From contig JAMQCK010000978.1 in NCBI GenBank assembly GCA_024196135.1, positions 1-13,364 on the forward strand: a stretch of 13,364 nucleotides of DNA. Direction: 5' to 3'. Made by a program: the position numbers and the translations under genes. The notes below the pieces were generated by a model. It was given only the letters and a program-made list of their open reading frames with translations, was not told the origin of the DNA and did no database searches. Shown here piece after piece: positions 1 to 8,653 of this stretch; positions within the stretch are counted from its first letter, which is position 1, and every line of letters begins with the position of its first letter. This DNA comes from Pleurotus ostreatus/Saccharomyces cerevisiae fusant (taxonomy: Eukaryota; Opisthokonta).

Positions 1-1077
1 CCTCAAAAGCTCGAGTCACTTCCATCACCTTGGCAAACGTGCCGGGCTGCATCAGGATCGGCGAAATGCCGTCCGCGTCGCCAGTCTCGAGGGCCTGCTT
101 GATGGATGGTCCCAGAGTCAAAGACGCGAGGGAGGGGATCTCGGGGGCATCGTCCGCGCGGTCAGAGGTCTCATCGCCGTTCGCGCGCGCTGCTTCATCA
201 CCTCCATCACCCTCCGGCCGCGCTGGCTGCTCCTCTGCGTCGTCGTCTTCCTCGACTTCCTCGGCTTCATCCTCCTCTTCTTCGTCGTCATCGAAGTCAT
301 TCCAGTTATACCTGGACTCGTCAGGCCACGCCTTTGCAATATCGCGCGCGCTCAGAAGGGGAATATCCTTGAACAGTGCGAACACCTCCTCGCAGTGCTT
401 CCACTGCTTCCCCGCCTTATCCTCCTTTTTGTAGTATGCACCCAGGTATTGCTTCACCGATAGTGGTGTCATCCGGGGGCTTTTGATGGGCGTCTCGTGC
501 CCGGGGAGGAAGCAGTAGCGCGGGTGCTCGGGGTCGGTGATGTCGATGATGGTGAGGCCGTCGGTGTTCTCTGCAGTGACGATAAGCAGGTCATTATGAG
601 TTGGGTGAGAGATATGGATGTCGAAACGAACCTTCTTCCCAACATCCCATTTCCGCACCGCAGATGTGCTTGTAGGACCCGACGCCGAACCAGCGTCCGC
701 TCAGGCTGACGCTGTCCTTGTCGTAATCGACGTTGAACGCCATTTGGAGAAGGAAGTGGGCATATGGGCACCTGAAAATGCCATGATCAGGTCAAGGCTA
801 CAAAAAACCCACGTTCAAAGACGTACGGTATGCGCCCGATCTTCGGCTCCTCCTCACCGTAGGCGCCGTACTTGCCCTCGATGCTACGCAGCTCCTGCCG
901 GACAATTTGCGCATTCAGCGGCTGCTTGAGCAACGTGATCATCCGATGTGCGGCCTTCACCGGGAGCGAGCCATAGCACCATGAGTTCCAGACGCCGCCG
1001 AGGGAGCGGTACCGCGCTTGCCCGCCGCCGTGGGGCTTGACTTTAGCGATGATGAACCCTTCGTGGTATTGACCCAT
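1..1077 (-). CDS. Gene A: uncharacterised basidiomycete protein with acidic tract, C-terminus cut by window edge
   Basis: I do not recognise this family and assign no function. Proposed exons are 1077-827, 771-632 and 570 to below 1, with introns 772-826 (55 nt, gtacgt...cag) and 571-631 (61 nt, gttcgt...cag). The joined frame gives at least 319 residues. Exon 1 carries a conserved block (FIIAKVKPHGGG, then GSLPVKAAH and GKYGAYGEEEPK). Exon 2 contains FNVDYDKDSV, and exon 3 opens with TIIDITDPEHPRYCFLPG. Near positions 220-295 the protein has a long Asp/Glu-rich tract that its paralogue G lacks. Both introns sit at the same place and phase (2, then 1) as in G, which is the main support for the model. 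The start matches the first conserved residues of G, and a TATA box lies about 40 nt upstream. A is divergent from gene B. Confidence is high that the gene exists and low for any role. Confidence 0.82.
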
Positions 1078-1115
1078 GTCGAGGCGGAGATGAGGGTCGA
1101 GGATGAGATGGGTGG

Positions 1116-1121
1116 TTTATA
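1116..1121 (-). promoter_or_regulatory. TATA box of gene A
   Basis: TATAAA on the minus strand, 39-44 nt before the proposed start codon. This implies a very short 5' leader for A if the TATA box is used. No similar box was seen at the matching place in front of paralogue G. Confidence 0.5.
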
Positions 1122-2040
1122 TGGCGTCGTCGGCGCTTAAACGGATCGATAACGCCGCAGATTCAGAAAGAGTCAGAGCCTGAGAACAATAGAAGCCCTA
1201 AAGTACTGCGAGAAGCGTTGGCCAAAACGGAATGCACAAGCACAATATCGATGACGGTTGAGTGGAAAAGGGTCAGATGAGGCCTAGCCTATCGCCAACT
1301 TCGAGTAAGTGTACGGGTTCGCAGCGTTCGATCCTCCGAAAGGAAGGTCATTGAATGGGCGCGTGAGCGTAACAGCGTGTGGAGGGATCAAGGGAATCTC
1401 TCGGGCATCAGAAAGCGAGTTGATGAATTTCTGAGAGCAGCGACGCTCCTTCGCAAGAGGCTTTCAAGATGAAGGCGGGAAGCACGTTATGTTCGCAGGA
1501 AAATGCGATGGACCTCCAGAGCCAAACAGGTGACATCAGCGTCGGCCGTTGCCGGACCTCCAAAATAAACTGCACCAAATACACAAGTTCAACTTCCTCT
1601 TTTCATTTCCTGACTGGGGTACGCTGGATCCTCACGATACGCTGCGTCTCATAAAGAACCAGCACGCCACCTTCCCCAAATTGCAAAGCTAATTGAGAGA
1701 CACTTTGCCCCCGATGAATTGTCGCTTCGTAAGCAACACCTGAGGCCATTTTCCAACTCTGCTCTCAGCTTTGCTTGAGATAACAAGACGTCGTCGCGCT
1801 TGTAATTATTGATCAGTATGGCACTCTGCACATGAAGATGAACCGGCAGCTCATTGCTTGCGACACCGACCGAGGTCCTACCCGGTGGAACAAGCTTGGG
1901 CCGGGCCCATAGTGCTTCTCTCAGCAGACTGATAGAAAACACGTCTTCTGACTACGCGCTTACTACGAGCACACCGCGGGTCCAATATGTCACCTCGGTA
2001 TCGGTGTTGCCAAAGGGTGGTGGGCGTCAAGGCTTTCGGC
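1122..2040. other. Divergent intergenic region between genes A and B
   Basis: No gene could be supported here; the short open frames (for example 61 codons at 1469-1654) have no recognisable motif. Several stretches can be aligned by eye with the reverse complement of the region between F and G. These are roughly 1541-1615 against 10640-10720, about 1825-1860 against 10395-10440, and 1921-1967 against 10271-10317. The region is therefore an old duplicated regulatory spacer shared by two divergent genes, not unrelated filler. Confidence 0.6.
1921..1967 (+). promoter_or_regulatory. Conserved upstream block of gene B
   Basis: This block, about 235 nt before the B start codon, matches the reverse complement of 10271-10317 upstream of F at most positions. 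Shared words include CAGCAGACTGATAG, TTCTGACT and GCGCTTACTACG. Such retention in non-coding DNA, while much of the surrounding spacer has drifted, suggests binding sites. No factor can be named. Confidence 0.5.
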
Positions 2041-2112
2041 GATGACTGACGCTTGGTGGGCACTCTGTAATGCACGAGGTTGGACGTCGTTGCTCGATAG
2101 CGGGGTATAAGA
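2041..2112 (+). promoter_or_regulatory. Core promoter of gene B, conserved with that of gene F
   Basis: TATAA lies at 2106-2110, 92-96 nt before the start codon. Upstream words CTCTGTAATGC, GACGTCGT (2083-2090) and GCTCGATAGC recur in the same order in front of F, where the TATA box is about 95-101 nt from its start codon. The block was evidently copied with the gene and kept. Confidence 0.65.
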
Positions 2113-2201
2113 GCCAGAGGTGCGAGGGTTGGTTCTCAAGCCCAAGCGTCCTCATCGACTCGAAGGCTTGCATTCCAACCTCCTTCGTCTCTGCACACAG
2201 A

Positions 2202-3588
2202 ATGTCTGCTACAGCACTTCCGGAGACTATCAAGGCTTTGCAGGTTCTTCCGGACCACAAGGGCCTCGAGGTTACCACAATCCCTTGGGCTTCTCAAGAA
2301 AAGGTCAAGAACCTAGCGGAAAACGAAGTCATCGTACGTGCTATTTGCTTACTCCTTCTTTTTGAACACTGTTGACCGTCTCTTCAGATTCGCGTTACCA
2401 CCGTTGGGCTGAACCCCACTGACTGGAAGGCGAGTTTTGCCTGAGATTGTATCACTATAACCCATTGGCTCACATTCCCTCAGCACGCCTGGGGCGATTG
2501 GGGGACGCCCGGTACAATCGAGGGCTGCGATGCCGCCGGGGACGTGGTCAAGGTCGGCTCTGCGGTGAAGCACCTGAAGGTCGGCGATCGCGCCGCAGGC
2601 TTCGAGTGAGTATAACTCGTGCATGCACACTGTACATTAACTCACCATCCCACGCAGTTTCGGCGGCTCCTGGCAGACCGACAACGGCTCCTTCGCCGAG
2701 TACGTGCGCATGAACTTGGCTGCAGTCTTCAAGGTCCCAGACGGCATGACTTATGAGGAGGCTGCATCGTTTCCGGTATGCATCTCAACAGCTCGGAACA
2801 CTGGAATGGTGTTTTGATCCACCCCCCCAAGATCCCCAACTTCACCGCCGCCCAGGCGCTGTACATCAGGCTCAACCTTCCCAACCCATTCACTAGTGGC
2901 ACACCCCTCAATGAGAAAATCCTCATCTGGGGCGGTTCTACCGCCGTCGGCCACCACGCCATCCAACTCGCCAAGCTCTCCGGGCTCACGGTGTTCGTCA
3001 CCGCCTCCCCCGCAGCCTTTCCAGAACTTCAGGCGCTCGGCGCGGACCACCTCTTCGACTACAAAAACCCGGATGTGGTGGCGAAGATCGTTGAAGCTGC
3101 AGTGTCGGACGGAGTCATCTACGCCCTCGACACTGTCTCCGAGAACGGTACAACGGACACGACTGTCGATGCGATGTCGCGGGCGCGTGGGGGCAGGGTC
3201 ATCACCTTGCTCCCGTTTAGCGAGGCGACGAAGAGTCGGCGCCCGGACGTGAGCGTGGAGTTCACGCTGCTGTATACGGTGCTGGGGTACGAGCTGACGT
3301 TCGCGCACGCGGTTCGGATGCCCGCGATGAAGGGGGACGAGGCGCAGATGTCGGAATGGGTGTCTGAATACTTGCCGCGGATTTTGAGGGGGTGGAAGGC
3401 GGGGGAGGGTGCGGAGAGGTATAAGACGCAGCGGCTGAGGAAGCTGCAGGGACCACTTGAGGGTGTGTATGAGATGACGATCTGCAAGCTTGGTGATTGA
3501 CGAATTTTCGACAGATATTCCGAAGGGTCTGAGGATCATGTCGGAGGGGAAGTACGGGCGCGAGAAGCTGGTTCATACCATTGTCTGA
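2202..3588 (+). CDS. Gene B: MDR-family NAD(P)H-dependent enoyl reductase/quinone oxidoreductase-like protein
   Basis: Exons are 2202-2333, 2388-2429, 2484-2605, 2658-2775, 2832-3462 and 3515-3588, giving 372 residues. Residues about 10-138 form the GroES-like N-terminal domain (GLNPTDWK, GCDAAGDVV, FGGSW, GSFAEYVR, EEAASFP). From about 139 a Rossmann domain follows, with the nucleotide-binding motif IWGGSTAVGHHAIQLAK near 170-186. I see no cysteine/histidine set for the catalytic or structural zinc of classical alcohol dehydrogenases. The fit is therefore the zinc-free branch that includes trans-acting enoyl reductases such as LovC and ToxD-like proteins. The substrate is unknown and a cytosolic site is inferred, since there is no signal peptide. 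Reading on past exon 5 would stop at 3500; splicing 3463-3514 instead restores the C-terminus ending LVHTIV, as in paralogue F. Intron 2 has a GC donor. B is divergent from A and convergent with C. Confidence 0.93.
2430..2483 (+). other. Intron 2 of gene B with a GC-AG splice pair
   Basis: The donor reads AAG|GCGAGT and the acceptor CTCAG|CAC. It falls between the codons for TDWK and HAWGDWG, exactly where paralogue F has a GT-AG intron (9751-9800, donor gtgcgc). No GT donor at this site keeps the frame and the conserved residues, so a GC donor is the simplest reading. Confidence 0.82.
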
Positions 3589-4000
3589 TTCATAGCTTGC
3601 TGTAACATATCAGTCCGAATAACATGAGTACAGTGCAAATAGTTACTGTAAGATGCCACAAGTCGCTTCATACCAGGAAGCCACGACGGTCAGTTCACCA
3701 GCGCTTGGGCAACTTATAATGGCACCTACCTGATGTTTTTGGCTGTCCAATTTTACAGAGTCCCACAGGTCAAGAATCCAGGCAGCTCCGCATGCCATTG
3801 CACCAGGTTGTATACAACAAGCCCAGCTAAATAATAAAGATAGCAATAAATAAAGAAGCGGGTGATGCGTAAAGCACGTTAGAGCGTGGCGCAGCGTATC
3901 TGCTAGTCAACGCGGGATGGGAACAACATCGCCGATGCGTCCCCGGTCGTCATCTCCTTCGTTGTCGAAGAGGCTTTGAGGCAGGAATGCAGCGAGGCGC
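3589..4000. other. Convergent intergenic region between genes B and C
   Basis: This 412-bp spacer holds the 3' ends of B (plus) and C (minus). No gene is supported. Three AATAAA words on the plus strand at 3833-3854 could mark the poly(A) signal of B, about 245 nt past its stop. That use is speculative, because fungal poly(A) signals are loose. Confidence 0.45.
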
Positions 4001-5156
4001 TTAGAGCGCGCGGCTGTTCCAGTGGCGGCGGTGGCTTTTGAGGTTGAGCGACCGCTTGCGCGCCGCGGCGGTGATCTGGCCGTCCTTGCAGACCATGCCA
4101 CCGGGGACGGCGCCCATCGAGATCCACGCGCCGGAGCCGCACTGGGACCAGGTGGACTCGCTGTCGCAGCGGACCTCGCCAGCGGTGCACGCGCCGTCGC
4201 CGCCAGCCGGGGCAGAGGTCGAAGCGGGGGGCGCGGAGGTGGTCGCGGGCGCAGACGTCGCCGGGGCGGAGGTCTCAGCCGGAGCAGAGGAGGCGGGAGC
4301 GGAGGTCGAGGCGGGCGCGCTGGTCTCCGCAGGTGCGCTGGTCTCCGCGGGAGCAGAGGTCTCGCCGGCGGAGGTGGCCGGGGGCGAGCCGCCCGAGGAA
4401 GCACCGCAGTCACCGACGGGGGCACCGAGCTTGCCCTCGACGCGCTCGACCTGCTCACCGGGGTTCGGGTACTCGACGTCGACACCCTCGGGGACGGTGC
4501 AGGAGTTGACGGCGGAGAGCTGGGCGACGAACATGTCCGGGTACGAGCTGAGGCCACCTCCGCCTTCGATGGTGACGATGGCGCTGAGGAATAGGTAAGA
4601 ACAGGCGTTGACGAGGAGAAGTAGGAGACGTACCAGTTCATGTAGAACTCGCGGTTGCCGGTGTTGTTGTTCCAGGTCCAGGCGAAGATGACGTCGCCGT
4701 CCTTGACGTCCTTGGGGATGTCGACGTTGAGCGTGACACCCGCCGCGGACGGGCAGTTGCCCATGAAGGACTTGATGACCTTGAACGTCGAGCCGCCGTC
4801 CTCGGAGATGGACAGCTGGCAGGAGCCACCGTTGTGGATCGCGCTGCCCTCGAGACTGCAAAAACGCGTCAGTTCCCCATTCTCAGATTGCTTGGGTCGA
4901 TGTTTACTCACGTCACCTGCTGGCTCGAGCCCGCCTGCCATTTGGCGACAGACTGCTTGCCATCGGCGTCCGAGAGGTAGCCCTTGCACGGGAAGTTCGA
5001 GCCTGTCTCCTCGAGCGGGCTCGTCATCGAGTAGTCGATGTTGGACCCCGCGTTCGGGTTGTGCTTCGAGCGCAGGGGCGCCGGCGAAGACATCTCGATG
5101 TGCGCGGACGCGATGCCAGCAAACGCGGCGAGAACAGCGAAGAAGGCAGCCTTCAT
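4001..5156 (-). CDS. Gene C: secreted AA11-like lytic polysaccharide monooxygenase with C-terminal X278-like domain
   Basis: Exons are 5156-4912, 4855-4634 and 4583-4001 (introns of 56 and 50 nt), giving 349 residues. Residues 1-18 are a signal peptide ending ASA. Cleavage leaves His19 as the new N-terminus, as required for a copper histidine brace. The second brace histidine fits His89 in GSAIHNGGSCQ, and the axial tyrosine fits Tyr153 in NREFYMNCA. SPL..G.NFPCK, FKVIKS..G.CP and FAWTWNN also resemble AA11 enzymes. These are copper enzymes that cleave crystalline chitin oxidatively outside the cell. Residues 216-287 are a Ser/Ala/Pro/Thr linker. Residues 288-329, with four cysteines (CDSES..WSQCGSGAW..MG...GMVCKDG), resemble the chitin-binding X278 module. 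A basic tail (RKRSLNLKSHRRHW) follows. Fungal cell-wall remodelling and chitin decay are both possible roles. The family call is from memory of AA11 motifs. Confidence 0.88.
4190..4405 (-). repeat. Low-complexity repeat encoding the Ser/Ala/Pro/Thr linker of gene C
   Basis: This stretch encodes about 72 residues built from repeats of TSAPA and TSAPAE. It separates the LPMO domain from the C-terminal cysteine-rich module and is probably O-glycosylated. The repeats make length variation between strains likely. Confidence 0.8.
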
Positions 5157-5772
5157 GATGATGGACGGTGAGGGTAGTGGAGGCAGATAGATAAAGAATG
5201 TGAACAAATGAAGCGAATGAAAGGGGAGCTCGAGGAGAGACCCGGTGTGGAAAGGAAGGCGGAACTGGGAGGTGAGTAGTGAGGGATGAAGGTGAGAAGG
5301 GAGGGCTTTTATACGAGAAGGAAGGCAGGCTCGGCATACGAGTGCGACGTGCACGCAAGAGGCATTTCCGCGTTTGAGTCGGCCGCCTGCAAGGCGACGC
5401 GAGGTGGGGCGTTGCGGGCATCGTCGCGTCGACGTCGGGAGCACGGCAGGCGCAGCAGGAACTGCAGGCGGGAGGCTTGCGGGCGCACATTGCGCCACAT
5501 TCGGCCGTTTGTGTATGAAAGTTTGAGTGTGGACGGGAATTCCCGAAGGTGGCAACGGGAAAGGCAATTGATTGATGCTCCACTGAAGGCTCCACAGCCG
5601 TATGTCGGACGCGGACATGCAGCGAAAGGAGAGCGGGAGGCAAGCGGGAGAGCTTGTGTGCAGCGGACCGGGACAGGTTGAAGCAACTTCCGTCTTCGTC
5701 TCGAACGTCTTGCCTTTGTACGATGAACTTGGGGAGGTGACTACAAACACTGCAAAGGCGGCCAGCGTGGCC
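5157..5772. other. Upstream region of gene C and downstream region of gene D
   Basis: No gene is supported in these 616 bp. On the minus strand, the ~150 nt before the C start is pyrimidine-rich, as in many highly expressed fungal genes, and a TATA box lies at its upstream end. The 3' end of D must also fall here. Confidence 0.5.
5306..5313 (-). promoter_or_regulatory. TATA box of gene C
   Basis: TATAAAAG on the minus strand, about 150 nt before the start codon and followed by a CT-rich stretch. It is a good consensus match and the only one nearby. Confidence 0.6.
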
Positions 5773-6721
5773 TCAAAAAACCACTACTTTCTTCTTCTTT
5801 ACCGGCGCGGGGGCGAACGACTTGGTGATGCCGGAGACGACGCCAGTTTTCACGTCCGCCTGTTTCTTCTTTTTGGTATCGACCTTCTCTGCGCGGTCAA
5901 GCTGCTTGTTCAGACGACCCAAGGTGTGGAAGTCGTCCTCGTCTGCGCCAGGAGGCTCTGCGAAGCCTATGACAGCTGCTGGCTTCACGTCTGGAGGTGT
6001 GGTAAGTCGAGGGTGATAACATGAGGCACAATCCCCACTGAGCGCTGCAAACGTACCAGGTTTCCGAAGCGCACAATCCTTCGCCAGGTGAGTGTTCTCC
6101 CCGCAAAGCTTACAGCACCCGCCATTCGGGTAAATTCCCTTGTCCTGGTTCTGCTCGCATGCAGACGCAAGGTGCCCCTTGGTATTGCAGACGAAGCAGG
6201 TGGCGAAAGGGAGGGGGTTTTCGGGATCGTGGGGCCTCTTGCAGCGCTTCAGACTATGGCGCGTCGAGCCGCATCTACGCCGATCATCAGCTTCACTGTC
6301 GTGCTGGATGGAGAGGGGGACGCACCGATAGCAGATCCCCACTGCTGGCTTGTTCCCTGCTTTGGGGCAGAGCTTGGCGGAGTGACCCTTCTCGCGACAG
6401 GCGAAGCAGGTCGTGTCGGCGTTGCGCTCTGCTATGCGTGCAAGTCGTCGCTGTTCCGATCGTTGCGCTTTCTCAGCTATAGCTGTCAGCGTGTCAGTTG
6501 GTACCAAACAACGATCAGCCTGGTCAGAATGCACCTTTATTTCTATACGTCTTCTTCGCAGGGAGATCCGTCGCTTCGGGACCAGCGTCATGCTTGCTCT
6601 TTTTCTTCTTCTTCGGGGGTTCTTCAACTGGTGCTGGAGGTTCATCCTGGTCCACAGCACCAGTGGGAGGATCAGCGTTCACGTAGGCTCGCTTGATCCC
6701 AATGTTCGTTATTCTCGTCAT
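5773..6721 (-). CDS. Gene D: four-CCHC zinc-knuckle protein, ZCCHC9-like
   Basis: Exons are 6721-6535, 6482-6326, 6274-6057 and 5990-5773 (introns of 52, 51 and 66 nt), giving 259 residues. Four CX2CX4HX4C knuckles lie at about 88-101, 113-126, 141-154 and 169-182. The spacing and linkers (ICYRCGSTRH, PFATCFVC, GIYPNGGCCKLCG) match the ZCCHC9 family of eukaryotic nucleolar/nuclear RNA-binding proteins. Lysine-rich stretches near 37-43 and at the C-terminus (PVKKKKVVVF) look like nuclear localisation signals. An Arg/Glu-rich helix (AEKAQRSEQRRLARIAERNA) precedes knuckle 1. The start MTRITNIGIKR was chosen over an in-frame ATG 13 codons upstream because it resembles family N-termini. Introns 2 and 3 have lengths divisible by three and no in-frame stop, so unspliced RNA stays open. 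Only removing intron 2 gives knuckle 2 its proper spacing. Confidence 0.9.
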
Positions 6722-6819
6722 GACAATAAGAAGTAGGGAACAAATGATATGATCGAACACCTTTGTGTCGACGAGAAAGGAAGGCTTTATTCTAGCCGCG
6801 CGTCTTGGTTCCGTCCATC
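6722..6819. promoter_or_regulatory. 98-bp bidirectional promoter between genes D and E
   Basis: The start codons of D (minus) and E (plus) are only 98 bp apart, so both 5' leaders and both core promoters must fit here or extend into the neighbouring gene. No clear TATA box was seen for either gene. This suits housekeeping-type expression and possible co-regulation. Confidence 0.6.
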
Positions 6820-8526
6820 ATGGCCTCTAACGATCCTCATCATGGACCGAGCAATGGCGCTACGGGCTCGTCCGTGCCAGCGGCAGCTGCTCCTCCCCAG
6901 ACACCATCGACATCGAAAGCTCACGCGACGACGCGCGCGGTGCCAGTCAATCAGCCTACCGCGTCAGGCTCAATGGCCGCCCCGACAGCGTACCTCCACA
7001 GCTACCCAGCCACGGGCGCGACAAGTACTGTCTTCCGCGCAACGCCCCCCACGACCACACAAACTTACCAACCCTCCACATCTGCCGCCGGCACCCCCGC
7101 TCAAGCGCAGTCCTTCTACAACTACCCCGCACAGAACTGGCAGCATTGGCAGCCCACCTTCTCCGCCTTCCCCAACTCGCAAACCTACTATCAGACCGCA
7201 GGCTACACCCCCGCCACACTGGCGAAGGCGGATGGGAAGGCGCCCGCGCTTACAGCGCACCAAACCAAACCCACCGCTACGGCTGCCGCTGCGCCTCCTC
7301 CGCGTCGACCACCGACGCCTCCACCACCCGATCCTGTACTGCCGAAGCACTGGGACGAGGTGCTTATGGACTTCTTCAAGGCCGTCGGGTTCACGCAGGC
7401 GCGTAAGGGATTCGAGATGGACGTACTTGTGATGAACCCCGAGTGGGAGAAGAAGCGGGTGGCGGGCGCGCTGCAGCGACTTGTCCAAGGGCTTACAGTA
7501 TGTGAGTTAGACCCTTTCGGATGAGCATAGGTCTGACGATGAGTCTTGTTTCGTAGGTAGCGCATGATCCTTCGAAAGACGACGCAGAGCCAATTGAGGA
7601 GCGCAAACTTGCCTATACACACAAGCCAAACTTGCAGCCGTCGACCTCAGTACGAATGTTCTTCCCTCCCCTCAATCTCTGTCTGTAACCCTTTCTCAGA
7701 TCAACAAATCCATCTCCCAATTCCTCGCGCAGAACCGCAGTCGAAACGACGCGTCCAACCGCGCCGAGTTCGTCGACAGCCTCAAGCGGAAGCGGCAGAA
7801 GACGGCCGACGGCGACGCGCCAGAAGACGGTACCACCACCACTGACGCTCCCGACGAGGCATCCGGCTCCTGCGCGCGCACCGACGCCCGGCACGTCGAC
7901 CGCGACGCGCAGATGAAGTACGATATCGCGAAGAACGAGGACGGGCCGCTCAAGCGGACGATGAAGAAGGAGGCCGAGGGGCAGGGTCAAGCGGGCCAAT
8001 CAGCGGCACCCTCTGCAGCCCCTGGCAAGTCCGCTGGCGGTCCGGCTGACTTGAGCGAGCGCGTCACCGCCGTCGAGCAGCACCTATCCTTGCAATATGT
8101 GCCGACGCCGCCGAATTCGGTCGCGGCGAGGCTGAAGATGATCGAGGACCATATCACGCATCTTGAGCGCGACTACCCGCCGTGGGCAGCGCTGCACTTT
8201 AATCAGCCCAATCGAGGGGTAAGTTGGGCATTCCTCGGAGTGTGACTAATGCCACGCGGAACGTAGCTGACCTTTCCTCATAATAGTGGCCCCCACCCCC
8301 ACGCACCACGCCTGTCATCGTGCCCGTGCATCTGCGCTCCGTTGCCGCGCCTCCTCCGGTACCGCAGACTAACGTCGATACGTCCAATCAGCCGACAAGT
8401 TCAAGAACGAGGACGAAGAGCTCGAGCGCACAGGCGAAGAACTCGAGCTTGCAACGGGCCGTGTTGGAGAGGTTGGAGGTGCAGCAAGCGAGGCGGGACC
8501 TGGCGGGGCAGGGTGGCGGAGGGTGA
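6820..8526 (+). CDS. Gene E: MBIP-like coiled-coil protein with disordered N-terminus
   Basis: Exons are 6820-7497, 7557-7649, 7700-8218 and 8287-8526, giving 509 residues; all three introns are phase 0. Residues 1-174 are low-complexity (Ala, Pro, Thr, Ser, Gln, Tyr). Residues 175-226 are a conserved block (PKHWDEVLMDFFKAVGF, MNPEWEKKRV). A basic KRKRQK near 286-291 may be a nuclear signal. The segment MKYDIAKNEDGPLKRT begins at 329. Residues 374-430 (ERVTAVEQHLSL, ARLKMIEDHITHLERDYPPWAALH) show the heptad-like pattern of MAP3K12-binding inhibitory protein 1 (MBIP) and its fungal relatives; animal MBIP is a subunit of the ATAC acetyltransferase complex. The MBIP link is by remembered resemblance and moderately sure; the fungal function is unknown. 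Intron 1 can be read at two shifted splice pairs. The start is the first ATG, with A at -3. E shares a 98-bp promoter with D. Confidence 0.85.
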
Positions 8527-8653
8527 GTAGGGGTCAGGGAGGCGAATGCAGTATATACGGTCTTGACTATTGGAACTATGGGACAAGCACGTTCTCTGGC
8601 GCGACGTCGACGGAAAAAACGCATCATATTCAAGCTACTGTTCTACGGCAGGT
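8527..8653. other. Tail-to-tail spacer between genes E and F
   Basis: A 127-bp convergent spacer between the stop codons of E (plus) and F (minus). It is too short for another gene. The 3' ends of the two transcripts must lie close together or overlap. Confidence 0.6.

Larger units (their letters stand above)
1..3588 (+). repeat. Left arm of an inverted segmental duplication (genes A and B)
   Basis: This arm holds A (minus) and B (plus) in divergent order. The right arm holds their paralogues F (minus, like B) and G (plus, like A), which is the order expected if one divergent pair was copied and inverted. Coding exons, intron positions and parts of the shared upstream region match. The left boundary lies outside the window and the right boundary is near the end of B. 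Confidence 0.8.

Noticed and set aside
571..631. Coding-like reading of intron 2 of gene A (VRFDIHISHPTHNDLL in one frame)
   Set aside because: Keeping it would need a frameshift relative to exon 2. Removing it joins exon 2 and exon 3 in frame at the same position and phase as the intron in G.
3463..3514. Ending gene B at the in-frame stop at 3498-3500
   Set aside because: Splicing this 52-nt intron restores a C-terminus matching that of F (LVHTIV), where the homologous intron has the same position and phase.
2751..3539. 262-codon minus-strand open frame antisense to gene B exon 5, with a similar frame antisense to F (8719-9483)
   Set aside because: The two antisense frames resemble each other only because B and F do. 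GC-rich coding DNA that avoids the codons TTA, CTA and TCA leaves one antisense frame open. The product is Arg/Pro/His-rich with no recognisable motif.
4022..4598. Two plus-strand open frames (190 and 186 codons) over the LPMO gene
   Set aside because: They are shadows of the repetitive linker and GC-rich exon 3 of gene C. Their translations are low-complexity Gly/Arg or Ala/Glu runs.
3907..5643. 578-codon minus-strand open frame across gene C
   Set aside because: It follows the correct LPMO frame only in exon 2 and otherwise reads upstream sequence, intron 1 and exon 3 in a wrong frame. The three-exon model explains the signal peptide, histidines and cysteines.
6970..7488. 172-codon minus-strand open frame and other frames overlapping exon 1 of gene E
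   Set aside because: They are shadows of a low-complexity, GC-rich exon. The plus frame carries the conserved HWDEVLMDFFKAVGF block and joins in frame to the later exons.
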